Source: Shinisaurus crocodilurus
Taxonomy: Eukaryota > Chordata > Lepidosauria > Squamata > Shinisauridae
Length of the DNA: 64,000 nt
Assembly (NCBI GenBank): GCA_021292165.1
Contig: CM037876.1
Span: 203,567,200-203,631,199, forward strand
Direction of reading: 5' to 3'
Within the stretch, counting starts at the first letter, position 1, and the number at the start of each line of letters is the position of its first letter. Shown one piece after another: positions 1 to 9,831 of the stretch. The notes under the pieces are model-generated. The model worked only from the letters and a program-made list of their open reading frames with translations, was not told where the DNA came from and did no database searches. Position numbers and translations under genes: made by a program.

Positions 1-640
1 CAGTTGTAAACCTCCACCTCTATCTTGTCTACATTAAGTTTCAGCTTGTTTACCCTCATCCACCAGAAAACAGCCTCCAGACACTGGTTCACAAATTCAA
101 CAGCCTCCCTGTGATGTTTAGATGGAGATGAGAGGTAGAGCTAACTATCATCTGCATACTGATGACACTTCAGCCCCAGACTCCTATTGACTTCTCCCAG
201 TGGTTTCATGTAGATGTTAAAAAGAGAGAGATTGAGCCATTGGGCAGTATAGAAATAAATAATTAAATACAACAACAACCATAGGGGACAGGATGGAGCC
301 TTGTAGCACCTCACAGACTAATGACCACAAGGTGGAACAAAAGTCCCCCAGTACCACCTTCTGACACTGCTCTTCCAAGAAGGACTGGAACCACTTTAAA
401 GCCATTACCTCCCAAGCCCAACCCAGATACATGATTCAGAAGGATACCATGGTTGATGGTATTAAAAGCTGCTGAGAGGTCCAGAAGAACCTACAAGATT
501 GCACTCCCCCCATCCATTCCCTGGTATAAATCATCAGCCAGGGGGGCCAAGGCTGTTTCCATTCCATGACCAAGTCTGAAAACTGATTGGAATAGTTCCA
601 AATAATCAGTATCATCCAACATTGCTTGGAGGTTCCACAT
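1..640 (-). mobile_element. L2-type LINE fragment (reverse transcriptase part)
   Basis: Read on the minus strand, this is a decayed piece of a LINE reverse transcriptase of the L2/CR1 group. Around 217-430 the minus strand gives a W-F-Q-S-F-L-E-E block followed by L-Q-G-S-I-L-S-P-M, which matches the conserved block (variable-VPQGSVLSPMLF) just before the catalytic box. Around 436-648 come the remains of the upstream palm segment: a Q-F-S-D-L block and, in another frame, a D-T-I-N-H-like stretch. Several frame changes and stops show it is dead. The window edge cuts it. Confidence 0.75.
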
Positions 641-1020
641 CCCTGCACTAAACCATGGTGTGGTTTGTTGAAATCTGGCTTGTTGCCATGTCTGAACCCA
701 TCCCTGCAAACAAACCATGGTTTGTTAATCAGTTACAAACCATAGAAGCCATGGTTTGTTGTTGGTTTATGAAAACTGGCTTGTTTAAACCATGGCTTGT
801 CATGATGTTTGAACTCAAAACTGTGGCTTAGCCCTGGCTTGTTGGCACTCCTTTCTGCCCTGAAACAGAGGTGCCCACCAATAGCAGTTTGAAAATTAAA
901 CTGCTTGGAGGGCTGGTAAAAGGAGCAGGAGAGAAATGAACCAGAACTAGGGGAAATAAGTCATGGTTTGTTTACTCATCTGCAAGACAATTCTTGGCTA
1001 AAGCAACAAACTATGACTTA
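641..1020. repeat. Repeat rich in palindromic AAACCATGGTTT motifs
   Basis: Words such as ACCATGGTTTGTT, TGGCTTGTTTAAACCATGG and GTCATGGTTTGTTTA recur many times in both orientations. Similar words occur near 22,180-22,300, and CTAAGCCATGG-type words near 19,985-20,135. This looks like one or more small foldback repeats; I cannot place exact ends. Confidence 0.45.
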
Positions 1021-1304
1021 GCATTACATGTGAACACAGCTGCTATCTTCTATACACAAAAACATCCCAGGCAGTTGTCTAATCTTCTATTGAAAGTGAT
1101 TCTGCAACCTACTCAGCAGCTTATTAATTGATCACAATTAGAATACTATTGTGCATTTTGAAGATTCACGATATCTAGCTGCATTAAGACTTTGATTATT
1201 CAAGTTTAATCATTAAAGCCTTCATGTAGTTAGATATCCTGAACCCTGAAAACACACTATAATATTCCAAGCCCTCATACTTCTGTGTCATCAAATATGC
1301 AGCC

Positions 1305-1395
1305 CAACCCACTGCATGTTTACTTGAAAGTAAGGCCTATTGAACTCAGAAATATTTACTTCTGGGGGGGGGGGAAGTGTATAGGATTGTACTGT
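1305..1395. repeat. Short interspersed repeat, CAATCCTATGCAT family
   Basis: The block runs from an ACTGCATGTTTACTTG-like start to ATAGGATTGTACTGTTAG. The same design (GCAATCCTAT..., a central CCCATTGAA/TTCAATGGG palindrome, ...ATGCATAGGATTGCACTG) recurs near 14,095, 17,368, 42,268, 59,515 and 61,350. The ends are inverted repeats, so a small foldback DNA element is likely. Confidence 0.55.
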
Positions 1396-1399
1396 TAGT

Positions 1400-2531
1400 C
1401 TTCATACAGAAAAAGCTTGGGGTGGTAGGAAAAGCTGAATCAAATGCATGACCAGGCTTGCAAGGAATCCAGGGCTGGCCCTCCCATGAAGTAGGGTGAG
1501 GCACCTGCCTCAGGCAGTGGAACGGCAAATTGTGTGCTCCCCCACCCCCGCCAGAAGGACCTGCTGCTGCTGTGTGCCGCCCATCCTACTCCCCATTGCT
1601 GCCGCATCTCACACCACCCTCCCTATTCCATTGCTGCTGCCACCACCCACTCTGTGGATCCTCTCGGAGCGAGTGGTGGGCAGACAAGCTCTCTAAAGAG
1701 CCATGTCGGCCAGGAAAGTGACTGGCATGACTCTTCAGAGACCCAGCCAGGCACAAATACATGGTTCAAGGGGTCCTTCCTCAGAGCCAGGCATGGTGAC
1801 ATATCTCTGAGGAGTTCTAGGTGGCCAACTACGGTGCTGATTCTATTGGCATGACTCTAGTCACATAATGTTTAAGAGAAATAAGTTCTTTTGGCATTAT
1901 GATTGACTGACAACATTGCAGAACAGTCCTGCATAGCTTACTTAGGATACGAATATGTTATTGCTACATTGGTACAAATATTTAGCTCTCTTCAAATGGG
2001 TCCTTCATGCACTTAATCTGTGCAGGGGGGAAAGATGCAACCATGTCTGCTGGCCCTGCACTGACATGGTGTGCTCTCCTGGCCCCACCCACAGACATCT
2101 GCACATTCAGAATAGTCTGCAAAGGGGAGTCTATGCACATACAACCATGCATGCATAGGCTCCCTTATGTTCTGCAAATGTTGAATTGAATGCAAGGATG
2201 TCAGGAAGGTAGAGCCAGCAAGCATGGCCGTTCTTCCTTATTCATGTGTGGAGGGCTCCTCTGAAGATGGCTATTTTGTGTGTGTGTATGCGCTGTATCT
2301 AGAGCACTAGGATGCCAAATGATGGTTAGTGGCATGTAAATTGTTATCATCAAGTTTTTATTTGTCTGTGCCATAGACCATAGCAAAATGTAATCTGTAC
2401 AGCAACGGATACAAATCGGAAGTTGCTATAGAAATTAGAGAATCTGCATTTTTCTAATCAGCCACTTTCAGCTGTCACCTTTCCATTGTGGTCTGTCCCA
2501 GTTTTTGGCATTGGGCAAACTCAGTGCTTTG

Positions 2532-2576
<45 letters not shown>

Positions 2577-3130
2577 AGATCCTTTATCCTTCATCTGTTA
2601 GTTTATTGATTAATTGAATAATTCTTTCAAACTCATGCTTACATTGATTTAAATTAAATGTAGCTGTACCAGTAGTAAAAGCCAACAAATCTTTTTTTTT
2701 TTCTTCTCTCCTGATTGTCTTCCATCCAGTTTAGTTTAGAACAATATAAATGTTCCTTTCTTCAACATAATCACATCACTATAAAATGGATAAACAGGGT
2801 ATTTTAACATTGAAAAGACTTGTCATTCATAGAAAGAGAAAGTCAGCTGCCAAGCTGAAGCCCAAACTATGTGCTCTGGTGGCCCTTTTAGGACAAGAAA
2901 AGCTTCTTCCAGTGTGGATGATCTGGAGCTGAGATGTTTTACCAGAGGGGGCATTTAACCTCCTTTTTGCCCAGCATTTTCCAGCTCCAAATTGCCACCC
3001 CATGTATGGTTTCAAATGTATGTTTGCTGTCACAAATAGAGTGGCTATTATAACAGGTCAGGATTATGACATTATAGCTACATGCCATCCAATAATGACC
3101 TTTGAGTAGATACTATCGGTACTCATGGTA
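1400..3130. other. No recognisable gene; one GT microsatellite
   Basis: Short open frames here have no recognisable domain and sit in low-complexity, codon-poor DNA. A (GT)n run of about 40 bases lies at 2,536-2,575. A CCGCC/CTGCTG-rich patch lies around 1,540-1,680. I see no splice-supported exon or RNA gene. Confidence 0.5.
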
Positions 3131-3870
3131 GAGCTGTATTATTTGATCCAACCCATATCCCAGCCTCAATAAGTCTGGGGCATATGCATTCCCCTTGGGC
3201 TTTAAGGTGATGCTGGTGAATGCCAACTTAGGCAATGAAAAGGCAAAGAGCATCTGTGATTTAATCCAGGAAGAATATACCCCCTTATGTGTATAACTGA
3301 AACCTGGTTGGAAGAAAGATGGTCCACGACTGTGTCCACTAGGTTATCAGGTGCAACACCAAGCTTGGTTTCTGGGTCAATTTAAAGGACTGGTGATTAC
3401 CTTTAAAGCCCTAAACAGCTTGTGGCTAGGTTATTTGAAGGACTGCCTGCACCTGTATAAACCTGCCCAGGCCCTAAGATTGACCATGGAGGCCCTGCTG
3501 ATGTGCCCTCCAGTAACAACTATTAGGTTGGTAGCCACAAGGGATAGGGCTTTTTCTGTGGTTGCCTCATCATTGTGGAATACCCTACCACAGCAGGTGC
3601 ACTTTTGATCCCCCTCTGACTGTTTTTAAATGGGTGTTAAAGACCTGGATGTTTTAGTATGCTTTTAAATTAATGGATACTGATCTTCATTTTATAAACT
3701 GCCATTTTTTCTGTTGCCGGTTTTTGTTTTTAAAGAAATGTCTTACGCTCTTCTTTTAGTTAACTGTATTCTATATTTTATTGTTTTATATCTTTATCTT
3801 GTAAACCACTGTGAGGAGGCTTCACCTCAAAAGGCTGTTTAAAAATCTTTTAAATTAAAATAAATAAATA
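3130..3870 (+). mobile_element. Internally deleted L2-type LINE
   Basis: The first part (about 3,200-3,370) translates, with breaks, to an endonuclease-like stretch: V-N-A-N-L-G-N-E-K-A-K, then L-K-P-G-W-K-K-D, then G-Y-Q-V-Q-H-Q. From about 3,375 it jumps directly to the C-terminal part of ORF2: T-F-K-A-L-N-S-L, then R-L-V-A-T-R-D-R-A-F-S-V-V-A, then L-W-N-T-L-P. It ends in a 3' untranslated tail with AAATAAATAAATAA at 3,855-3,870. Most of the reverse transcriptase is therefore missing between the two parts. The 258-base open frame at 3,351-3,608 is the surviving C-terminal segment. Confidence 0.75.
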
Positions 3871-3991
3871 ACTATTTTGGCTGAGGTCCAAAGCAGCTAT
3901 TTATGTGCAGCCAAGGAAACTGCATATGAGCCAGAGTTTTCTTCTGTTTTTTCACTTCTGCATCTTTCTCAATGGATGATGCAAGCGGCTG

Positions 3992-4162
3992 TTCTTCTTC
4001 GTGGTCTCTGTGCATCACACACATGGGCTCTGCGCGTGCGCGGAGGCCGCTTCGGGAAGATTCCAAAGCTGAGGCAAATTTTGGGCGGGAACCCCTCCCC
4101 CCTTGCGTCCCTATTACACGAGTTCCCACCCTCTCCCTCAGTTCCTCTTCGACCGCCATCGC
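3992..4162 (+). repeat. Left inverted terminal repeat of the DIRS element
   Basis: From TTCTTCTTCGTGG to GACCGCCATCGC this is the reverse complement of the right end (about 9,832-10,003), with a few indels and changes. Shared marks are CACACACATGGGCTCTGCGCG, GGAAGATTCCAAAGCTGAGG and GGGCGGGAACCCCTCCCCCC. The right copy has about 30 extra bases at its outer end that the left copy lacks. Confidence 0.9.
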
Positions 4163-4274
4163 GTGTGGCTGTTTCTTCGAGAGGTTCTTCGATTCTTCAT
4201 AGAATCCAACTAAAACTGAGAAGTCTTTACATCTTTCCCCCCGTTTTTCGTTGTGGGATTCTTCATTTCTAATT

Positions 4275-6453
4275 ATGGCTCCGAAAGCCCCCTTCCGCAA
4301 ATGCGTAAGGTGCGGGACCAAGCTTCCTCTGGTGGACGGGCACTCGCTTTGTCTCTCCTGCCTTGGAGAAGGCCACAACGTGGACGCTTGCCATCATTGC
4401 CAAGCGTTCACGAAACAAGCGAGAAAGCATAGGGCGGACAAATTGACGGCGATTCTCTATAAACAAGCCCTCCAACCGCCCGCGGAAAAGCCTTCCCCTT
4501 TGCCAAGGCCTAGTACGCCGCCTTCACACACGGTCTCCTCAGCGGACGCTCAGGAGGCCTACATGGCCACAATGATATCAAAAAGTAAGGCCAAGAAGGC
4601 TCGCAGGGAGAAAGAGGAAGCAAAAAGAAAGAGCAAGGAACGAAAGGAAAAAGCGAGGAGACTAGCAAAGAAATTGGCTTCGTCGCTCTCGGGATCGAGA
4701 TCGACGCTAGCTCCGGACCCGACGGATGTCGCGACCGCTGAACGCCCGGCTGGGCGTAAATCTCCTACCGCTTCGGCTCCCTCGGGCTTGAGGGACCCAC
4801 CGCCTTGCTCCGCACCAAAAGCTCCTTCGGGCTCGAAGGAAGCTGACCAAGCCATCTCGTGTTCGGATGGTGAGATCGTGGACTCGCCTTCGGACTCGAG
4901 GCCTTTGGCACAGACCTCTGCCCTACCGTCTCTCGCCTCCCCGGTTCGTGAAGTACGGGCTCGTACCCCACGGACTCGATCCAGATCACTCGAGATCGAG
5001 GAGGTTTTGATCACCCGGGACCGGGCTTCATCCAGATCTTCTGCCTCACGCGGATCACGAGACCCCCCCACGATACAGGGAGAGATCTCGCGATTCGAGG
5101 GACTCAAGATACTCTTCGGTATCCCGGGGCAACTACCGTCGTGGACACTCTCCGGTGTCTGAATATAGATACCAAGCAAGAGCCTATCGATCCCGAGAAA
5201 GATTGCCACCCAGGGGACGTTCCCCACCAAGGCGGGAGAGAGTACGTGCGAGCCCCAGGAGGTCACCTCCAACTCGACTTTTGGCCCTCCAGTCACAAGG
5301 TGAAGGAAGAGAGGACCAGCTAACGACGTTTTCGTTGGAGGCTGTTTCCCGATCCCGTAGATCATCGACTCCGGGCTCACCCATATCGAACTCGGACTCG
5401 ATCATTTCTCTCTCTCCATCTTCCACGTCTCCAGACCAACATGTCTCCACCCACGCCGCGGTATCCCCTTCCGAAGATATGGGCACCTTCCAGGAACAGA
5501 TCTTTCGGATGGCCCAGGCCCTCGGTCTAGAGACAGTGGTTGAGGAGAAGAAAGCGGTGGACCCCCTGTTCGATGCCGTCTCAAAATCCCCTTCGGGTCC
5601 GACACTGCTGCCAATTACTCCTACGATGTTGGAGATGGTGCAGGGTTCATGGAGCTCCCCATCCACAGCTCCCCCCGCGGCAAAGCGCCTTGACACGCTC
5701 TACAAAATCAGGCCAGACACAGCCAAGTTTCTCTTCTCCCATCCAACTCCGAACTCGATGATAGTTGAGTCGGCGCAGTCCAAGTCGGACAAGCAACACT
5801 CCACTCCATCAGACCCCGAAGGGAAAAAGTTAGACAACTTAGGACGAAGAGTCTACACTTCGAGCGCCCTGGGGATCCGGGTCGCCGGGTACCAAGCTAC
5901 AATGGCCAGGTACCAACTTTTCCTTTGGGAGAAGATGAGCGGGCTGATAGACTATCTACCGGATGAGAAGAGAGACTTGGCCAGAGTCTTCCAGGCCGAA
6001 GCGATGAACACTTCCAGGCAGCAGATCCACACTGCCAGGCATCAAGGGGACTGTCATGGGAGATCCCTGGTGAGCGCAGTCGCCCTTCGCCGACACGCTT
6101 GGCTACGGTCCTCAACCTTGACTACTGAGGCGAAAGCCAAAATTGAGAACCTACCCTTCGACGGAGTTGGTCTCTTTAATGACAAAACAGACGACTTCCT
6201 CGATGCGGTCCAGAAAGCCCGGGTGAACGCAAGGAAGATGGGGCTCCTTCCGATACCATCGGCTAAACCATACAGACGGCCGTAGGTGGGCCCCGTACCT
6301 ACCCCCAATAGCTCCAGCCCAGCAAGGACAACAGCACCAGCAGTGGCAAGACAGCCGTTCTCGTCCACAGCAGCCCCGGGCACCTGAGCCGTCACTATCA
6401 GCAGCAACGGTACCGGGGCTCCCGTAAAGGAGGTGACTCTCAAAGGCGACGGG
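4275..6453 (+). pseudogene. DIRS gag-like gene, frame-broken
   Basis: This would encode the Gag-like structural protein of the element. The chosen start is the ATG at 4,275, which gives M-A-P-K-A-P. A zinc-finger-like cluster follows within the first 50 residues: CVRC, then CLSCLGEGH, then CHHC. Next come a Lys/Arg-rich stretch (about 4,575-4,680), a long Ser/Pro/Arg-rich linker, and a conserved-looking C-terminal region with R-V-Y-T-S-S-A-L-G-I-R and A-V-A-L-R-R-H-A-W-L-R. The frame opened at 4,275 stops at 5,162. The good protein continues in another frame from about the C7 run at 5,063-5,069 to 6,285. A Gln/Pro/Arg-rich tail seems to go on in further frames to about 6,453. So at least two frame breaks are present. 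I cannot tell a lesion at C7 from a programmed shift, but with a second break a lesion is more likely. Confidence 0.8.
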
Positions 6454-8376
6454 TTTGACGGGACCCAAGGCACGACCGACACTTCAACTCCGATCCTTCC
6501 TACTCCGATCCTTCCGGCTCGACCTCAGTTTGGAACTCGACTATCCCTCTTCCTACCATCATGGAAGAAAATTACCACCGATCGTTGGGTTCTGAACGTT
6601 GTCCAGCACGGCTACAAGATCGAGTTCGACTCTCTCCCACCCTTCCTTGGCATCCGCACCACACAACCATCTCCGGCACTGCGGGAGGAGGTCTACTCCC
6701 TATTACTCAAAGGGGCCATCGAGATGGTTCCTTCTCACCTTGCGCAGGACGGCCTTTACTCCAGGTATTTCACGGTGTCGAAGAAGGATGGGGGACTCCG
6801 ACCAATTCTGGACCTTCGCTCAGTGAACTTCTACATTCCACCCAAGAAGTTCAGGATGGTCACCCTCCAGTCGATCCTGCCCCTCCTCCGCAAGACCAAC
6901 TGGTTTGCATCCATCGATCTCCAGGATGCATACTTCCACATAGGAATCCATCGGGACAGCCAAAAATACCTGAGATTCAAGGTCGGACCCGATACCTACC
7001 AGTTCAAGGTACTCCCATTTGGACTCTCGACGGCACCGAGGGTGTTTACCAAGTGTATGACAGTGGTTTGTGCTTCGCTTCGAACTCAAGGGGTGACACT
7101 CTACCCTTACCTGGACGATTGGCTCATCGTAGCACCCTCTGCTCAGGACCTTCGGAGCGCGCTGCACCTGACTACCGACACTTTGAACACCCTCGGACTC
7201 TGTCTCAACAAGAAGAAGTCCACACTCTTTCCCACTCAAAGGATCCAATTCATCGGAGCATTATTGGACGCTACTGTCGGTTGCGCCTTTCTACCGGAAG
7301 ACAGAACTCTAAGAATACTTACCCTCGCCTCGAAATTACACAAGGCGACCTCGTGCACAGCCTACTCGATTCAACGGCTCCTCGGCCTCATGGCCTCGAC
7401 CATATCTGTCGTTCCTCTCGCTCGGCTTCACATGCGCCAGCTCCAAAACTGGTTCATAAGGTCGTTCGATTCCGAGACGAATGCACATCGAGCCCGTCTA
7501 TCGATCCCGCCCACCGTAAAGCGGTCGCTTCTTTGGTGGACGACACGGCACAACTTGTCGAAGGGTCTGCCATTCCAACCCGTCGCTCCTTCACTCACGC
7601 TAACGACGGATGCGTCTCTTCTGGGCTGGGGAGCTCATTGTGGGGACCACACAGCGCAAGGTCAGTGGGGCCCAGAGGACCGAGGGAACCACATCAACAT
7701 TCTCGAACTCAAAGCTATGTGGAATTCGATGAGGTCCCTCGAATCTATACTTACGGCGAAACACCTACAGGTAGTCACGGACAATACTACGGTCGTGGCC
7801 TATCTGAACAAAGAGGGGGGTACCCGTTCGATACGGCTAACGAACCTAACCCTCCGTATATTCAATTGGATGATCCCCCGCCAAATTTCCGTGAAAGCCA
7901 TCCACATCGCGGGAAAGGACAACTCTCTTGCGGATGCTCTCAGCAGGATGTCCTTCGATTCTCACAAGTGGCAGCTCGAGGACCGAATTCGTCAGTCCCT
8001 CTTTCGACAGTGGGGGACTCCGACGGTGGACCTCTTCGCCACTGCAGCCAACGCAGCGTGCCATGTTTTCTGCAGCAGAGCGAGACACTACAGCTTATCG
8101 ATCGGAGATGCGTTCCTGTTAAACTGGTCGGGGACCCTGTTTTATATATTCCCTCTATATAAGACCAAAGTCATTTCAAAGATCCAATCCGAAGGGACGA
8201 ACTGTATACTCGTGACTCCGTGGTGGCCGAGACAAGCCTGGTTTGCACCACTCCTCAGGTTGTCCAGGGGAGAGTATCGCCGCCTACCGAACTCGACAAC
8301 GATCCTTTCTCAAGCTCGGGGCTCACTGCTTCATCCGAACCCAGCCATTCTGCGGCTTACAGCCTGGCTGATTTAA
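6433..8376 (+). CDS. DIRS reverse transcriptase-RNase H with DAM-like tail
   Basis: This 647-codon open frame is intact. It would copy the element RNA into DNA and degrade the RNA strand. RT motifs appear in order: F-T-V-S-K-K-D-G-G-L-R-P-I-L-D-L-R near residue 115, F-A-S-I-D-L-Q-D-A-Y-F-H near 160, L-P-F-G-L-S-T-A-P near 195, and the catalytic Y-L-D-D at residues 226-229 (7,108-7,119). RNase H follows: T-T-D-A (Asp at about residue 393, 7,609), E-L-K-A, V-T-D-N-T and A-D-A-L-S-R. After it, V-D-L-F-A-T...P-W-W-P-R-Q-A-W-F resembles the DAM (adenine methylase-like) domain known from DIRS Pol; I see only its N-terminal pattern and no proof of activity. The listed start is a GTG in the gag overlap, so the real start is uncertain. 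The 3' end overlaps the recombinase frame by about 157 bases. Confidence 0.92.
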   Translation: MTLKGDGFDGTQGTTDTSTPILPTPILPARPQFGTRLSLFLPSWKKITTDRWVLNVVQHGYKIEFDSLPPFLGIRTTQPSPALREEVYSLLLKGAIEMVPSHLAQDGLYSRYFTVSKKDGGLRPILDLRSVNFYIPPKKFRMVTLQSILPLLRKTNWFASIDLQDAYFHIGIHRDSQKYLRFKVGPDTYQFKVLPFGLSTAPRVFTKCMTVVCASLRTQGVTLYPYLDDWLIVAPSAQDLRSALHLTTDTLNTLGLCLNKKKSTLFPTQRIQFIGALLDATVGCAFLPEDRTLRILTLASKLHKATSCTAYSIQRLLGLMASTISVVPLARLHMRQLQNWFIRSFDSETNAHRARLSIPPTVKRSLLWWTTRHNLSKGLPFQPVAPSLTLTTDASLLGWGAHCGDHTAQGQWGPEDRGNHINILELKAMWNSMRSLESILTAKHLQVVTDNTTVVAYLNKEGGTRSIRLTNLTLRIFNWMIPRQISVKAIHIAGKDNSLADALSRMSFDSHKWQLEDRIRQSLFRQWGTPTVDLFATAANAACHVFCSRARHYSLSIGDAFLLNWSGTLFYIFPLYKTKVISKIQSEGTNCILVTPWWPRQAWFAPLLRLSRGEYRRLPNSTTILSQARGSLLHPNPAILRLTAWLI

Positions 8377-9521
8377 TTCCAAGCTCCCTCCCATCAGAAG
8401 TCAAGCTCGTGCTACGGGAAGCCTGGAAACCGTCCACTAGAGCCTCTTATGCAAGAAAATGGAAAGCCTTCTGCGAGTACCTTGGGGATGTCGAGGTACC
8501 CTATCCTAAAGCACCTATCCATCGTGTGCTGCAATTCTTGCTCCATCTACAACACAAAGGGCTTAGGACGAGCTCATTGAAAGTCTACTTAGCCGCATTA
8601 TCAGCTTTCCATGATGGCCAAGACGGATATACATTGTTCTCGAATCCGTTGGTCAAGCGTTTCATGAGAGGTCTGAAAAATATGAACCCCTCGTTCAAAC
8701 CAGTCACTCCTGTTTGGGATCTACAGCTGGTGCTGCAGGTACTTATGTCTAAACCGTTTGAACCAATGGCGACATCAGACCTTCGGTTACTAACTTTTAA
8801 AACCGTATTTCTTGTCGCCATCACCTCTGCCCGCAGGGCATCGGAACTGGCAGCTCTGAGAGTAGACCCGCCATACCTTCGTTTCCACAGAGATAAGACA
8901 GTGTTGCGTCCAGACTTGGCCTTCCTTCCTAAGGTCGTCTCTTCCTTCCATCTTAATCAGGATATTGTGTTGCCAGCATTCTTTCAAAGCCCGTCGACTC
9001 CACTGGAGCATCAACTTCATATGTTGCACTCGGTATTGGTACCAAGGAGTTAGGGAAATTTATTCCTATGTTCTTCCTTAGCACTGGGATCGCGATGGCG
9101 GTCTCAGGGGAACTGAGGGAGAGGGCGGGAACCCGCGATAGGGACGCAAGGGGGAAGGGCGTTACTGTTCTACAAGTCCCGCACCGAGTCTGTCAGGAGG
9201 TCTTCCCGTCTCTTCGTCTGTTATGGTGGACGCTCCAAAGGCCTGCCGGTGTCGACCCAACGTTTATCTGCGTGGATCGTAGACTGTATCGAGCTAGCAT
9301 ACGACCTCAAACGGCAACTGTTGCCAAGTTCGATACGAGCCCATTCTACCAGGGCCGTATCAACCTCGACGGCTTTCATGAGAGGAGTCTCGCTGACGGA
9401 TGTCTGCAAGGCGGCAGCGTGGTCCACGCCTTCGACGTTCGTAACCCATTACCAAGTCGATGTTCGATCCCGAAGGGACAATACATTCGGCAGAGCTGTC
9501 CTTTCCTCGGTCCTACAATGA
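8220..9521 (+). pseudogene. DIRS tyrosine recombinase, interrupted
   Basis: The enzyme would integrate the circular DNA copy. The N-terminal (SAM-like) part is clear at about 8,360-8,700: R-E-A-W-K-P-S-T-R-A-S-Y-A-R-K-W and L-K-V-Y-L-A-A-L-S-A-F. The catalytic domain shows the first Arg in T-S-A-R-R-A-S-E-L (8,826-8,849), the H-S-T-R box (His 9,342, Arg 9,351), a conserved Trp (9,420) and the nucleophile Tyr in T-H-Y-Q (9,450-9,452). Stop codon TGA at 9,519. Between the first Arg and the HxxR box, about 126 bases copied from the right terminal repeat are inserted (9,033-9,158) and bring an in-frame TAG at 9,051. The frame is the same on both sides. The start is uncertain because the frame opens inside the Pol ORF. 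Confidence 0.88.
9033..9158 (+). repeat. Copy of right terminal repeat inserted in recombinase gene
   Basis: From GGTATTGGTACCAAGGAGTT to GGGACGCAAGGGGG this is nearly identical to about 9,772-9,898 near the right end, in the same orientation, with few differences (AAATTT for AAATGT, GATCG for GATTG, CGCGATAG for CGCGTAATAG). Both junctions to the upstream DNA share GCACT. Its length is close to a multiple of three, but it carries a stop codon. Confidence 0.85.
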
Positions 9522-9563
9522 TGCCGACACCGACCCTCCACCGGTAAGTCAGCTTGCTACTCT

Positions 9564-9658
9564 GCCCATGTGTGTGATGCACAGAGACCACGAAGAAGAA
9601 GGACAGGTTGCTTACCTGTAACTGTGGTTCTTCGAGTGGTCATCTGTGCAGTCACACA
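9564..9658 (+). repeat. Internal complementary region of the DIRS element
   Basis: 9,564-9,600 is the reverse complement of the extreme left end (3,992-4,028). 9,601-9,658 is the reverse complement of the extreme right end (about 9,974-10,032), including the outer 30 bases absent from the left repeat. The two lie head to tail exactly as the ends would in a circle. In DIRS elements this region is thought to template end completion and circularisation. Confidence 0.9.
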
Positions 9659-9831
9659 ACCCGCCCATCCATCCCCGCTACGGTGTCACTATCGAGTTCG
9701 ATGGTGTACTGAACCGGGACCCTTGGGCACACGTTAATCGATACCATGTAACACCATCGAATTCGGCACTTGGTATTGGTACCAAGGAGTTAGGGAAATG
9801 TATTCCTATGTTCTTCCTTAGCACTGGGATT
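9659..9831 (+). other. DIRS 3' non-coding segment
   Basis: Between the internal complementary region and the part of the right terminal repeat that has a left partner. It has no long open frame. It contains GGTATTGGTACC and CATCGAATTCGGCACTTGG, the source of the segment copied into the recombinase gene. Confidence 0.6.

Noticed and set aside
4559..5380. 273-codon minus-strand open frame inside DIRS gag
   Set aside because: It is the shadow of the Ser/Arg-rich gag reading frame on the other strand; composition mirrors gag and no domain is seen.
6561..8162. 533-codon plus-strand open frame overlapping RT
   Set aside because: Alternate frame of the RT-RH gene; all conserved motifs are in the other frame.
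9033..9158. Intron in the tyrosine recombinase
   Set aside because: It starts with GT and ends near AG, but it has no pyrimidine tract and is a clear copy of the right terminal repeat.
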